Shown here one piece after another: positions 1-9,000 of a stretch of 60,640 nt of DNA. Numbering within the stretch: the first letter of the stretch is position 1; every line of letters starts with the position of its first letter. Where the stretch lies: positions 1 to 60,640 of the forward strand of contig NZ_QCYM01000025.1 in the NCBI RefSeq assembly GCF_003075075.1, read 5' to 3'. The DNA comes from Labrenzia sp. 011 (GTDB taxonomy: Bacteria > Pseudomonadota > Alphaproteobacteria > Rhizobiales > Stappiaceae). Position numbers and translations under genes: made by a program. Under the pieces are notes generated by a model that saw nothing but the letters and a program-made list of their open reading frames with translations, made no database searches and was not told where the DNA came from.

Positions 1-922
1 TGGGAGTGGGAGGAGGATAAGAGGGAGCTTCGGAAGACGGTTTGTCGGTGGATGCCGCCGCGTGGTCAGCGGAGGTTGCCTGCCCGGACTTCACTTCAGG
101 CGCTCTGTGTGCCCCGGCACTGGTATCGGGGGCGGGAGCCGGAGCCGGCGTGCGCGCGAATGCCCTGTTGAAGCCGTTCTGGGTGGCGGCGCGCAGAAGG
201 TCGGCGGCGCGGCCTGTTTCGTTTCCTGTGTCGATGGTGTCACTTTTCCGCTCTGTCCTGACGGCGCGCGGGGGAGTGGCAGGCGCGGGTCTGGTCTGGA
301 CCGACGGCCGGGGCGGAGCCGGGGGCGTCCGCGGTCTTTCGGGGACGACAGGGGCCGTTGCGGCGGCGGGAGTTCCGGGTGCGGCAGGCGGGACAGGGCT
401 GACCTCGGGCTCAGGCTCGGGCTCGGTGGCGATGACCGGAGTCCTGACCGGAGCGGCGAGCGCCGCCAGGGTTTCCGGTTCGCTGTCCAGCATATGGTCG
501 TCCGGCTTGACGGGAATATCGGGACCCGGCGCCATCGGTGACTTGATCGGACCGGAGCCGGCAAGGCCTGCGCCTGTATAGGAGCTCGGGCCCGGGCTCT
601 GCCGCGGGGAGGTCAGGGGGGCGTTGCGGATGATGTTCTGTTCGACAACCACGTCGCTCGGGCCGCCGACAAGGATCAGGTGCTCGATATTGTCCCGCCG
701 GATCAGAACGAGACGGCGTTTCGTATCGACCGGGGCACTGTCCATGACGGCGATGCGGGGCTGCCTGTTCCTGTTCTGGGGGATGCCGGCTCCCGTGAGT
801 CGCTTCAGAATCAGAATGAACAGACCGAACAGCAGCAGCACGACGGCAAGCGCCAGTATCACCGCGATCGCCTGGGTTACGCTTCCGCTCACATTGAAGG
901 TGGTTTGAATCCAATTACTCAT
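1..922 (-). CDS. fliO: FliO-like flagellar biosynthesis protein (partial, runs off left edge)
   Basis: Open frame from ATG at 922 to the window edge without a stop, so only the first ~307 residues are visible. Residues ~15-40 are one hydrophobic membrane segment. A short cytoplasmic FliO core follows, with RRLVLIRRDNIEHLILVGG and then SDVVVEQN, which is the typical FliO signature. Everything beyond is a long, low-complexity tail rich in Pro, Ala and Thr. FliO helps assemble the FliPQR export gate at the inner membrane. It lies divergently from the flgB operon, with the CtrA box in the shared upstream region. The family assignment comes from the core motif and context. The long tail is typical of the alphaproteobacterial form, and its end cannot be seen. 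Confidence 0.75.
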   Translation of the reverse strand, partial: MSNWIQTTFNVSGSVTQAIAVILALAVVLLLFGLFILILKRLTGAGIPQNRNRQPRIAVMDSAPVDTKRRLVLIRRDNIEHLILVGGPSDVVVEQNIIRNAPLTSPRQSPGPSSYTGAGLAGSGPIKSPMAPGPDIPVKPDDHMLDSEPETLAALAAPVRTPVIATEPEPEPEVSPVPPAAPGTPAAATAPVVPERPRTPPAPPRPSVQTRPAPATPPRAVRTERKSDTIDTGNETGRAADLLRAATQNGFNRAFARTPAPAPAPDTSAGAHRAPEVKSGQATSADHAAASTDKPSSEAPSYPPPTP

Positions 923-1280
923 CTTATCCTCATGCCGCCCCTGCTTGCGGAACTGTCGCGAATGCCGGTTATCCCGATTTCTTGCCTCAATTGGGGAGAG
1001 TCCCGCTTATCCCCAGTAAATCCGGAATTTTCACCGGCATCGTCCCAATGCCTCAAACCTCTTTGTTTTTTCGCTTTTCATAGCCGCACATGCATTGGCG
1101 CCGTCTGGAAGGCTGTTTGTCCCGCTTGCTGATCCGCTTCGAATCTCACTAGGTCTTGACGTTAACAGAAGCAGGCAAGATTTGCCCGCCGGGGGCAGGG
1201 TTCAAATTGCGAAATGCAAAGGAATGTTGCCCTCTTCCACGGGTTTTTGAAGGGGAATGCCCATAGGTGCAAAGTTTGCG
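923..1280. other. Divergent intergenic region between fliO-like gene and flgB
   Basis: About 420 bases separate the two divergent flagellar starts. Apart from the CtrA box at 1281-1296 and scattered GTTAAC half-sites (for example near 1161 and 1325), I see no gene, RNA or repeat here. A promoter for the fliO-like gene should lie in this stretch but no clear -35/-10 pair stands out. Confidence 0.4.
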
Positions 1281-1296
1281 TTAACCTTTCATTAAC
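1281..1296 (+). promoter_or_regulatory. CtrA binding site (full TTAA-N7-TTAAC box)
   Basis: TTAACCTTTCATTAAC is an exact match to the alphaproteobacterial CtrA consensus TTAA-N7-TTAAC. It sits 49 bases before the flgB start. CtrA directly controls early flagellar operons in Caulobacter and relatives, so control of the flgB operon is a strong inference; the divergent gene might share the site. Confidence 0.8.
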
Positions 1297-1344
1297 CATT
1301 TGCCCGGCAATCATTGCCTGGTTGGTTAACAAATGGTGAACTGA

Positions 1345-1749
1345 ATGACCGTGACGGACCTGCCGCTGTTCCAGGCGCTGAAATCGAAGATGCGATGGCA
1401 CCAGACCCGCCAGGGCGTGCTTGCGGAGAATATCGCCAACGCGGATACGCCGGGATACGGGGCCCGTGAAGTCAAGGCCTACAGTTTCAAGGACTATCTG
1501 GGACGGGAATCGCTGGCGTTGACGACGGACACGACCCGGTCCGGTCATATCGCCGGACAGATGTCGGGCACCAGCGACGCGAAGATCGAGGAGGTGGATA
1601 CCTTCGAGATCACCCCAAGCGGCAACAGCGTCAATCTTGAAGAGCAGATGATGAAGGTCACGGAGAACCAGATGGATTTCCAGGCCGCGTCGACCCTTTA
1701 CACCAAGGGCCTTGGCCTGATCCGGACGGCGTTGTCGAAAAGCGCATAG
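1345..1749 (+). CDS. flgB: Flagellar basal-body rod protein FlgB
   Basis: 134 residues, a normal FlgB length. The N-terminal helix carries the rod/hook-family signature ENIANADTPGYGAREVK (about residues 28-44), and the C-terminal helix is the expected coiled-coil packing segment. FlgB forms part of the proximal rod in the periplasm and is exported by the flagellar type III apparatus, whose components FliQ, FliR and FlhB follow in this operon. It is the first gene after the CtrA box, with flgC 78 bases downstream. Start ATG fits the family start. Confidence 0.93.
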   Translation: MTVTDLPLFQALKSKMRWHQTRQGVLAENIANADTPGYGAREVKAYSFKDYLGRESLALTTDTTRSGHIAGQMSGTSDAKIEEVDTFEITPSGNSVNLEEQMMKVTENQMDFQAASTLYTKGLGLIRTALSKSA

Positions 1750-1827
1750 GCCGGCGGTTTCGCATTGAACCGAATGCGGCGTGCCGGTGGGCACCCTGCC
1801 TGAGAACGAGACAAAAGGACCGACAAC

Positions 1828-2238
1828 ATGGACCTGATCAAATCGCTGTTCATTTCGGCAAGTGGTCTGAAGGCGCAGAACGGCCGCATGCGGATCATCG
1901 CGGAGAATATCGCCAACGCGAGTTCGACCGCCAAGACGCCGGAAGAAGAGCCCTACCGGCGAAAGATCCCCACCTTCAAGACCCAGTTCGACAGGGAGCT
2001 GGGGGCGGAGAAGGTGGAGCTGGGCCCGATTGCCGAGGACAAGAGCGAATTCGAATCGGTGCACATGCCCGGCCACCCGGCGGCTGACGAGAACGGATAT
2101 GTGCTGCAGCCCAACGTCAACACGCTGATCGAGACCACCGACATGCGGGAGGCGCAGCGGTCCTACGAGGCGAATCTGAACGTCATCGAGTCGACGCGGC
2201 GGATGCTGCAGCGAACCATCGACATCCTGCGGGCGTAA
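1828..2238 (+). CDS. flgC: Flagellar basal-body rod protein FlgC
   Basis: 136 residues with the paired terminal helices of rod proteins: N-terminal SASGLKAQNGRMRIIAENIA and the C-terminal MREAQRSYEANLNVIES segment typical of FlgC. It builds the proximal rod with FlgB and FliE. An AAAGGA ribosome site precedes the ATG. Spacing to fliE is about 35 bases, consistent with one operon. Confidence 0.95.
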   Translation: MDLIKSLFISASGLKAQNGRMRIIAENIANASSTAKTPEEEPYRRKIPTFKTQFDRELGAEKVELGPIAEDKSEFESVHMPGHPAADENGYVLQPNVNTLIETTDMREAQRSYEANLNVIESTRRMLQRTIDILRA

Positions 2239-2273
2239 TCCCGCGAACCTGATCCGCAAAGGGAGTGGAAAAC

Positions 2274-2588
2274 ATGTCCACCGCGTCAATTGCAAACAAT
2301 GCCTATCAGATGGCCGCCCGCCTGCAGCAGCAGATGCCTGGCGTGGAAGACGCCGCCCCCAAGGCGGAAACGGCCGATTTCGGCAAGATGGTGAGCCAGG
2401 CGGTCGAGACGATTGTCGACAAGGGGCAGCAGGCTGACGACAAGGCCGTCGGGATGATCGAAGGCAAGGCGGATGTCGTCGATGTGGTCACGGCGATTGC
2501 CGAGACCGAAATCGCGCTGGAAACGATGGTGGCGGTCAGGGACCGTGTCATTTCCGCCTATGAGGAAATCATGCGGATGCCGATCTGA
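2274..2588 (+). CDS. fliE: Flagellar hook-basal body protein FliE
   Basis: 104 residues. The C-terminal half (VVDVVTAIAETEIALETM, then VAVRDRVISAYEEIMRMPI) is the conserved FliE region that links the MS ring to the rod. I chose ATG at 2274 because AAAGGGAG lies eight bases upstream; an in-frame GTG at 2265 would swallow that ribosome site. Part of the flgBC-fliE rod group that precedes the export-gate genes. Confidence 0.92.
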   Translation: MSTASIANNAYQMAARLQQQMPGVEDAAPKAETADFGKMVSQAVETIVDKGQQADDKAVGMIEGKADVVDVVTAIAETEIALETMVAVRDRVISAYEEIMRMPI

Positions 2589-2715
2589 TCCGGCCCGTAT
2601 CAGCTTTCAGCCGCCTGACCGGTCACGGTCGGGAGCGGGAACTGGAGCGCAATTGGAGTGTGGGAGCATCTTGTCCGCGTTCGGGTGAATGCAGGATGTT
2701 TCAAAGGGGCAAACG

Positions 2716-2982
2716 ATGACAGGCGGTGAAGTTCTCGATCTTGCCCGCGAAGCGGTCTGGACGATGATCCTGGTGGCGGGGCCGATCATGGCCGTTGGTC
2801 TGCTTGTCGGCGTCGTCATCGCCCTGTTCCAGGCGCTGACGCAGATCCAGGAGATGACACTCGTCTTCGTTCCCAAGATCCTTGCGATTTTCGTCACGCT
2901 TCTCATCACCCTGCCGTTCATGAGCCAGCTGCTGCAGGCCTTCATGGCGCGGGTGACCGAGATGATCCTCATTACCAGCTAG
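2716..2982 (+). CDS. fliQ: Flagellar export gate protein FliQ
   Basis: 88 residues and two hydrophobic helices, as in all FliQ/SctS proteins: residues ~15-40 and ~50-75. The segment LTQIQEMTLVFVPKI between the helices is the family signature. FliQ forms the FliP5Q4R1 core gate in the inner membrane. An earlier ATG at 2689 is in frame, but ATG 2716 has AAAGGGG just upstream and gives the standard length. About 130 bases separate it from fliE. Confidence 0.94.
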   Translation: MTGGEVLDLAREAVWTMILVAGPIMAVGLLVGVVIALFQALTQIQEMTLVFVPKILAIFVTLLITLPFMSQLLQAFMARVTEMILITS

Positions 2983-3029
2983 AGGCACCTGATGGGCAGG
3001 ACGGCAGGAAAGGGGATTCCGGAGAGACT

Positions 3030-3803
3030 ATGACGGTTCAGCTCGATTTCCTGCCGGATGTTGTCGCGGCCTTCATGCTGATGTTCGCCCGCCTCGGCAC
3101 GATGGTCATGCTGCTGCCGGCGCTCGGGGAGAGCGCCATTCCGATGCGGTTCCGCCTGACCATCGCTCTTGCGCTGACCCTGGTGCTCTATCCCGTTGCC
3201 GGGCCGCAGTATCCGGCCGGACTTACCGAAGAGCCCATGCGCCTGCTGCTGCTGCTCGGGGGAGAGCTGGCCATCGGTTTCGGAATCGGTCTGTGCGCCA
3301 AGTTGATCACATCCGTCCTGCAGATTGCGGGCGTCATCGTGGCGAACCAGTCCGGCATGGCCTTCGCGCTTGGAGCGGATATCGCCAATGAAGGTCAGCA
3401 GGGTGCGCTGTACGGCAACTTCCTGTCGATCCTCGGCGTTACGCTGGTCTTCGTTACGGACAGCCACTATCTGGTGATCGCCGCGCTTTACGACAGCTTC
3501 GAGATCTTTCCGCCGGGACTTGTGCCGCCGGTCGGCGATTTCTCCAGGAATGCGACCGAGATGGTCGCGCATGTGTTCTCGATCGCGGCGCGCGTGAGTG
3601 CGCCGTTTCTGGTTGTCGGTCTCGTCTTCTATTTCGGCCTTGGTCTGCTCAACAAGCTGATGCCGCAGATGCAGATCTTCTTTATCGCCATGCCCGTGAA
3701 TATCGCGATCGGGCTGTTGATGTTCATGGTGCTGCTCACCTCGATGATGATGTTCTATCTGGAGCATTTTCAGCAGTCGATCGGCAAGTTCATATTGGGA
3801 TAG
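3030..3803 (+). CDS. fliR: Flagellar export gate protein FliR
   Basis: 257 residues, about six hydrophobic helices, with the FliR features FARLGTMVMLLPALGE near the N-terminus and QSGMAFALGADIANEGQQ in the central loop. FliR joins FliP and FliQ in the export gate and contacts FlhB, whose gene starts ten bases after this stop. Close spacing to fliQ and flhB indicates cotranscription. Confidence 0.94.
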   Translation: MTVQLDFLPDVVAAFMLMFARLGTMVMLLPALGESAIPMRFRLTIALALTLVLYPVAGPQYPAGLTEEPMRLLLLLGGELAIGFGIGLCAKLITSVLQIAGVIVANQSGMAFALGADIANEGQQGALYGNFLSILGVTLVFVTDSHYLVIAALYDSFEIFPPGLVPPVGDFSRNATEMVAHVFSIAARVSAPFLVVGLVFYFGLGLLNKLMPQMQIFFIAMPVNIAIGLLMFMVLLTSMMMFYLEHFQQSIGKFILG

Positions 3804-3812
3804 CGCTGCGCA

Positions 3813-4892
3813 ATGGCGGACGGTAGCGACGACTCGGAAAAAACAGAGGACCCCTCACAAAAGCGCCTGAAAGAGGCGCATGACAAGGGGGACGTACCGA
3901 AATCGCAGGAGGTCAGCACCTGGTTCACCCTGGCCGGGGCGACCCTGATGATTGCCATATTCGCACCGTCGGCGGCAGCCTCGCTCGGCGACCTGATGAA
4001 GGGATACATCGAGCATTCCTACCAGATGTCCGTCGACGGCTATGCTCTGAGGGCGCTATGGCGCGACACCGGGGAATCGGTTGCCGCGATCGTCGGCGTG
4101 CCGCTGATCATCCTCGTGCTGATGGCGGTTGCCGGGAACCTCATTCAGCACCAGCCGTTGTTCACCGCGGAAACGATCAAGCCCAAACTGTCGAAGATTT
4201 CACCAGCTTCCGGCTTCAAACGGCTGTTTTCGGCCGACAGTCTGGTGAATTTTGCCAAGGGCATGGCGAAAATCTCGATTGTCGGCACGGTCATGGTCGC
4301 GGTCGTGTGGCCGCATCGCGACGAGGCGGATGTGATGATATTCGCCGATCCGTCGGTGATCCTGCCGGAAGCCCGGACGCTGATCCTGCAGCTTCTGGCC
4401 GCCATTCTCGCCGTGATGACCGTTGTCGCGGGCGCCGATTTCGTTTACCAGCGCAACAAATGGTTCAACAAGCAGAAGATGTCGCTGCGTGAGGTCAAGG
4501 ACGAATACAAGCAGGCGGAAGGCGATCCGCAGGTCAAGGGCAAGATCCGGCAGCTGCGCATGGAGCGCTCGCGCAAGCGCATGATGGCGGCGGTTCCGCA
4601 GGCGACCGTGGTCGTCACCAACCCGACCCACTATGCTGTGGCGCTGAAATATGAAGACGGCATGGGCGCACCGATGTGCCTTGCCAAGGGAACGGACGAG
4701 GTGGCGCTCAGAATCCGGGCGGTGGCGAAGGAGAACGAGGTTCCGGTGATCGAAAATCCGCCGCTGGCACGAGCTCTTTACGCGACTGTTGACATCGATC
4801 AGGACGTGCCGGAGGAACACTACAAGGCGGTTGCGGAAGTCATCGGCTTCGTCTTCCGCATGCGCCGGCGGGCAGCCTGGCGGGGGAAATAG
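3813..4892 (+). CDS. flhB: Flagellar export switch protein FlhB
   Basis: 359 residues. The N-terminus DDSEKTEDPSQKRLKEA is characteristic, followed by four membrane helices and a cytoplasmic domain with the autocleavage motif NPTH (N270-H273) in the context VVVTNPTHYAVALKY. Self-cleavage between Asn and Pro switches export from rod/hook to filament substrates. Last gene of the flagellar run; cckA begins 151 bases later on the same strand. Confidence 0.96.
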   Translation: MADGSDDSEKTEDPSQKRLKEAHDKGDVPKSQEVSTWFTLAGATLMIAIFAPSAAASLGDLMKGYIEHSYQMSVDGYALRALWRDTGESVAAIVGVPLIILVLMAVAGNLIQHQPLFTAETIKPKLSKISPASGFKRLFSADSLVNFAKGMAKISIVGTVMVAVVWPHRDEADVMIFADPSVILPEARTLILQLLAAILAVMTVVAGADFVYQRNKWFNKQKMSLREVKDEYKQAEGDPQVKGKIRQLRMERSRKRMMAAVPQATVVVTNPTHYAVALKYEDGMGAPMCLAKGTDEVALRIRAVAKENEVPVIENPPLARALYATVDIDQDVPEEHYKAVAEVIGFVFRMRRRAAWRGK

Positions 4893-4979
4893 TTCCCGGG
4901 GGAAGATTACCGGTCTGATTTCCGGATCAAACGGGTGAATTTCAACAGGTCTTGCCTTCATATAAGTTGAAATTGGCAC

Positions 4980-5029
4980 CCAAGCACAGAATGCTTGGAA
5001 ACGGCCCGTTCGAAAACCGAATCGGGCCG
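4980..5029 (+). promoter_or_regulatory. Two tandem hairpins in the cckA leader
   Basis: Hairpin 1 is CCAAGCA (4980-4986), loop CAGAA, TGCTTGG (4992-4998), a perfect 7-bp stem. Hairpin 2 is CGGCCCGTTCG (5002-5012) against CGAAtCGGGCCG (5018-5029) with one bulged T. Neither is followed by a T-run, so they are not ordinary terminators. They lie 15-64 bases before the cckA ATG and may be a leader structure or mRNA-stability element. Function is inference. Confidence 0.45.
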
Positions 5030-5043
5030 GGGAGACAGGACGG

Positions 5044-7596
5044 ATGAGTGACATGGACGGAACGCCGAGCGGGCCGATGATCAGCCGGCCGGAGCGTTCC
5101 GGAAACATAGGCCTCCTGATAGGTCTGGCGCTATTGCTTGTCGGTGCGGCAGCCGCCTTCGCGGTGATGGACCGGGAGGTTGCGCAACCGTTTATCCTTG
5201 CGCTGCTCGGCATCCTGGCCGTGGTCGGCGTGTTTTGCCTTTTTGCCGGCGCGATCGGTTTCCTGCGCCTGTCCGCCCGTCCGGGTGAAGCCAATCCGCT
5301 TGCCTCCGCCTTTGTCGATACGCTGGAGGACGGTGCCCTGATCACCGACCTCGACGGCCGGCTTGTCTATGCCAACAAGGCCTATGCGGATCTGACCGGC
5401 GCGGAGTCGGCTGCCGATATCCGCGTTGTCGAGCGTGTCTTTTCCTCCGACCCCGATGCGGCGGACGCGATCTTCCGTCTGTCCCAGGCCATGCGCGACA
5501 GCCGCAGGGCGCAGGAGGAGATCCGCATGCCGGTGCCGCTCGGGCGCGCGGAAGGCGCGGCCCGCTGGTACCGGGTGTCGGTGCGTCCGCTGCAGGTGCC
5601 CAAGGAGCGCGGCGGCGGCAAGCCGATGGCCGTCTGGCAGCTGTCGGATATCACCCGCGACCGGGCCGAGCAGGAAAACTCCTTTCAGGAACTGCAGCGT
5701 GTCATCAACTTCCTCGACCACGCGCCCGCCGGCTTCTTTTCCTGCGACGGAGAAGGCCGCCTGGTCTATCTGAACGCGACGCTTGCCGACTGGCTCGGCT
5801 ATGACCTTGCGCAGTTCGACGCCGGCGACCTGGACCTGTCCAGTATCGTGCGCGGTGACGGGACGGAACTCATCCGGTCGCTCAAGGGACAGGCCGGAGA
5901 GGTCAAGAGCGAGACCTTCGATCTCGATTTCGTCACCCGCAACGGGCGCGGACTGCCCGTGCGCCTGCTGCACCGGGTGCCTTTCGGGGAAAACGGCCAG
6001 CCGGGCGACAGCCGCACGCTGGTGCTCAACCGTTCGCGCGGGGAGGAGGTTTCAGAAGCCCTCCGGGCAGCGGAAGTCCGTTTCGCGCGCTTCTTCAACA
6101 ATACGCCGATCGCGATTGCCTCGCTGGACAAGGAAGGCCGGGTGCTCAGGACCAATGCGCCGTTCCTGAAGCTGTTCGGCGCGGTCGATACGGGGGACGA
6201 AGCGCCCAAGCTGGAAGCCTATGTGGCCGAGAGCGGTCGGGAAAACCTCGCGAAGGCGCTGTCGGCGGCCGCCAACGGAATTGGAGAGATCGCACCGATC
6301 GATATTCCGCTGGTCGAAGGCAACGATCCGCGTTCGGCCACTTTCTATGTTTCAGCGGTGCAGGAAGGCGAGGGCGACGGGGAAGCGGCAATCGTCTACG
6401 CGCTTGAAACCACCCAGCAGCGCGCGCTCGAAGCCCAGTTTGCCCAAAGCCAGAAGATGCAGGCCATCGGCCAGCTCGCCGGCGGTGTCGCCCATGACTT
6501 CAACAACGTCCTGACTGCCATCATCGGCTTTTCCGACCTGCTGCTGGCCAGCCACCGGCCGACCGACCCGTCCTTCCAGGACATCATGAACATCAAGCAG
6601 AATGCCAACCGCGCCGCCGGTCTCGTCCGGCAGCTGCTGGCCTTCTCCCGCCGTCAGACCCTGCGGCCGCAGCAGCTCGAACTCAATGACGTGCTGGCGG
6701 ATCTGTCCATCCTGCTCGACCGTCTTCTGGGCGAGAAGGTGGAGTTGAAGGTGATCCACGGCCGGGATCTGTGGCCGGTCATGGCGGATCTCAACCAGCT
6801 GGAACAGGTGATCGTCAATCTGGCGGTGAATGCGGGGGACGCCATGGCCGATGGAGGCCGGCTGACCATCCGCACCCGCAATGTGTCGGAAGCCGAGAGC
6901 ACCCAGTTCGAGAACATTCGCGGCATGCCTCCGGGCGAATATACGCTGGTGGAGGTCGAGGACACCGGCCACGGCATGCCGCCGGACGTCATGGAGAAGA
7001 TCTTCGACCCGTTCTTCTCCACCAAGGAAGTCGGCAAGGGCACGGGTCTGGGCCTGTCGACCGTCTACGGCATCGTCAAACAGACCGGCGGTTTCGTCTT
7101 CTGCACCTCGGATGTGGATGTGGGAACCACCTTCCGCCTGTTCCTGCCGCGTCACATTCCGGAGTTCGTGGAGGAAGAGAAGCCGGAACCGAAGGAAAAG
7201 GAGCCGGAAAAGGTCGCCGACCTCACCGGGTCCGCTTCCATCCTTCTGGTGGAGGACGAGGAAGCCGTGCGCGCCTTCGGCGCCCGTGCGCTCGCCTCGC
7301 GCGGCTATACCGTCTACGAGGCCGCATCCGGAAACGAGGCGCTGGAAGTGATGGAGGAAACGGGCGGTAAGATCGACCTGGTCGTCTCCGACGTGGTGAT
7401 GCCGGAAATGGACGGTCCGACCCTGCTCGTCGAGCTGCGCAAGACCCAGCCTGACCTGAAGATCATCTTCGTCTCCGGCTATGCGGAGGATGCCTTCGAG
7501 GAAAATCTGCCGCCGGGTGAAAAGTTCTTCTTCCTGGCCAAGCCCTTCACGCTGAGACAGCTGGCGACGACCGTGAAGGACGTGCTGAACGGATAG
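5044..7596 (+). CDS. cckA: Hybrid histidine kinase CckA
   Basis: 850 residues. Two N-terminal membrane helices (~residues 20-40 and 53-75) are followed by PAS-like regions, a HisKA domain with phospho-acceptor H484 in [17 protein letters not shown], an HATPase domain ([33 protein letters not shown]) and a C-terminal receiver with D783 in [13 protein letters not shown]. This is the CckA architecture; CckA passes phosphate via ChpT to CtrA and CpdR, controlling cell cycle and flagellar transcription. It follows the flagellar operon on the same strand, behind two leader hairpins. All catalytic residues appear intact. Confidence 0.93.
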   Translation: MSDMDGTPSGPMISRPERSGNIGLLIGLALLLVGAAAAFAVMDREVAQPFILALLGILAVVGVFCLFAGAIGFLRLSARPGEANPLASAFVDTLEDGALITDLDGRLVYANKAYADLTGAESAADIRVVERVFSSDPDAADAIFRLSQAMRDSRRAQEEIRMPVPLGRAEGAARWYRVSVRPLQVPKERGGGKPMAVWQLSDITRDRAEQENSFQELQRVINFLDHAPAGFFSCDGEGRLVYLNATLADWLGYDLAQFDAGDLDLSSIVRGDGTELIRSLKGQAGEVKSETFDLDFVTRNGRGLPVRLLHRVPFGENGQPGDSRTLVLNRSRGEEVSEALRAAEVRFARFFNNTPIAIASLDKEGRVLRTNAPFLKLFGAVDTGDEAPKLEAYVAESGRENLAKALSAAANGIGEIAPIDIPLVEGNDPRSATFYVSAVQEGEGDGEAAIVYALETTQQRALEAQFAQSQKMQAIGQLAGGVAHDFNNVLTAIIGFSDLLLASHRPTDPSFQDIMNIKQNANRAAGLVRQLLAFSRRQTLRPQQLELNDVLADLSILLDRLLGEKVELKVIHGRDLWPVMADLNQLEQVIVNLAVNAGDAMADGGRLTIRTRNVSEAESTQFENIRGMPPGEYTLVEVEDTGHGMPPDVMEKIFDPFFSTKEVGKGTGLGLSTVYGIVKQTGGFVFCTSDVDVGTTFRLFLPRHIPEFVEEEKPEPKEKEPEKVADLTGSASILLVEDEEAVRAFGARALASRGYTVYEAASGNEALEVMEETGGKIDLVVSDVVMPEMDGPTLLVELRKTQPDLKIIFVSGYAEDAFEENLPPGEKFFFLAKPFTLRQLATTVKDVLNG

Positions 7597-7627
7597 GAGC
7601 CTTCTTCGGCCCGGGCGACACCGGGGC

Positions 7628-7645
7628 GGCCGGTTCTCACCGGCC
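7628..7645. terminator. Hairpin between convergent cckA and YqaA-like gene
   Basis: GGCCGGT-TCTC-ACCGGCC is a perfect 7-bp stem located between or overlapping the 3' ends of two converging genes (cckA stop 7596, minus-strand stop 7637). No T-run follows, so termination is a position-based inference. Confidence 0.35.
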
Positions 7646-8182
7646 CGCCACGCTGAAATAGAAGACGTAAAATCCTGCCCAGATCCCCAGGGCGAGCGCC
7701 CGTTTGGCGCCGTCGGACAGGCGTGTGCCCACCAGGCATGACAGGCCCCGGGCCGCCAGAACCATCACCACAAATCTCGGCAGCCGGACGATGGGGGAGG
7801 CGAGGGCGAAGAGCCAGGGGCTGGTGCCGTTCGTTCCGGCTTCGGCCGCGAAGACCTTGTAGGGCAGGCCGGTAAAGGCGCCGCGCAGCATGCCTTCGAA
7901 GAGACCGTCTTGTAAAAGCCGTTGCGCATTCACGAAGCTGCTGGCCGAGATGCCCGGTACATGGAGCAGCACGGCACGGGTGGCCTGCGGATCGTGGTTT
8001 GCGCAGATCCAGACGAGGGCACCGCCGAGGGTCGCCGCGAGCGCGGCGGTCAGGGCCGCCCGGAGCGCCCGCTTGAGGGACGTCAGCGCCAGGCCGGTCA
8101 GCAGTACATCGGGGACGATGAAAAACAGCGTCGCCTCGGAAAATCCCCACAGCGCCGCAAGCGTCCTACTCCCAGGGCGCAA
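7637..8182 (-). CDS. YqaA/VTT (DedA-like) small membrane protein
   Basis: 181 residues, mostly hydrophobic, with about four helices. The N-terminal segment GFSEATLFFIVPDVLLTG resembles the re-entrant E-x(n)-P-[DE]-VLL element of YqaA/DedA-type VTT proteins, and the later FTGLPYKVFAAEAG and PRFVVMVLAARGL segments fit the same fold. VTT-family proteins move or scramble lipids across the membrane, which would suit the acyltransferase and CDP-lipid genes upstream. The TTG start at 8182 overlaps the PlsC-like stop by 17 bases, so coupling is likely. Assignment is from motif memory only. Confidence 0.5.
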   Translation of the reverse strand: MRPGSRTLAALWGFSEATLFFIVPDVLLTGLALTSLKRALRAALTAALAATLGGALVWICANHDPQATRAVLLHVPGISASSFVNAQRLLQDGLFEGMLRGAFTGLPYKVFAAEAGTNGTSPWLFALASPIVRLPRFVVMVLAARGLSCLVGTRLSDGAKRALALGIWAGFYVFYFSVAGR

Positions 8183-8795
8183 AGGTCTTTTCCGTGGAAA
8201 GGGCGGCGAAGCGGTCCCTGAGCGTGTTCATGAACTGAGTCCGGTTGCCCTCCCAGGTTATTGGTTTTCCGACGAAAATATCGCAGAAGAACGGCACCAG
8301 CAGGAAGGATCCCCTTGGCAGGGCCTTGCCCAGTCCGTGGGTGAAGACAGGAACCGCCGGAGCCTGCGGACAGCGTTCGGCCAGATAGGAGACGCCCTTC
8401 TTCAGATCGGTCATCTGCTCGGGCTCGCCGCGGGAGCCCTCGGGGAAGAGGATCAGGACCTTGCCCTCGTCCAGGGCGTCATAACAGCCCTGCAGCGGAT
8501 CCTTCGCCCCCCTGGTGCCGCCGCGTTCCACCGGGATGATGCCGAGCACATGCTCCGACACCCAGGCCTTGACGGGTGAAGAGAAGAAATAGTCGGCCGC
8601 CGCGACCGGCTTGATGTCCTTCAGCCGCGACAGGGGCATCAGTGCCATCAGCACCATGGTGTCGAGATGGCTGTTGTGATTGGCGACGATGATCGCCGGG
8701 CCCCGCGTCGGCAGCAGCTCCTTGCGGCGGACATTCAGGCCGAGGAGGAACAGGACCACGATCCTGACCAGGACGTAGAAGGCCTTCTGGAGCAT
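8166..8795 (-). CDS. 1-acyl-sn-glycerol-3-phosphate acyltransferase-like (PlsC family)
   Basis: 209 residues from ATG 8795. One N-terminal hydrophobic helix (~residues 5-22) is followed by motif I NHNSHLD (the catalytic H-x4-D), then GIIPVERGG and the FPEGSRGEPE motif III. Such enzymes transfer an acyl chain to lysophosphatidate or a related lysophospholipid. An upstream in-frame ATG at 8849 exists, but MLQKAFYVLVRIV gives the usual start. It sits between a CdsA-like gene and a YqaA-like gene, all minus strand, forming a lipid module. Confidence 0.82.
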   Translation of the reverse strand: MLQKAFYVLVRIVVLFLLGLNVRRKELLPTRGPAIIVANHNSHLDTMVLMALMPLSRLKDIKPVAAADYFFSSPVKAWVSEHVLGIIPVERGGTRGAKDPLQGCYDALDEGKVLILFPEGSRGEPEQMTDLKKGVSYLAERCPQAPAVPVFTHGLGKALPRGSFLLVPFFCDIFVGKPITWEGNRTQFMNTLRDRFAALSTEKTFAPWE

Positions 8796-9000
8796 CAGGC
8801 GGCCCCCTTCATCGTGGCACGGAACTGATGGATAATTCCGACCAACCATCCCGCTGCCGCGGTCTCAGCCGCTGCTCCGGAGGTGAGCTGGTGCCATTGT
8901 CCCGGATCCGTCGCCTCAGGTCCCGGATCACGTGCGGGACCGCACTGTGGGCTTACAGTCGATGCGGCTCCTGAGGTGTTCATTCTCATCTCAATCGCCC

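Noticed and set aside
4970..4995. Sigma-54 promoter (TGGCAC) upstream of cckA
   Set aside because: TGGCAC is present but the matching TTGC element is not at the right spacing.
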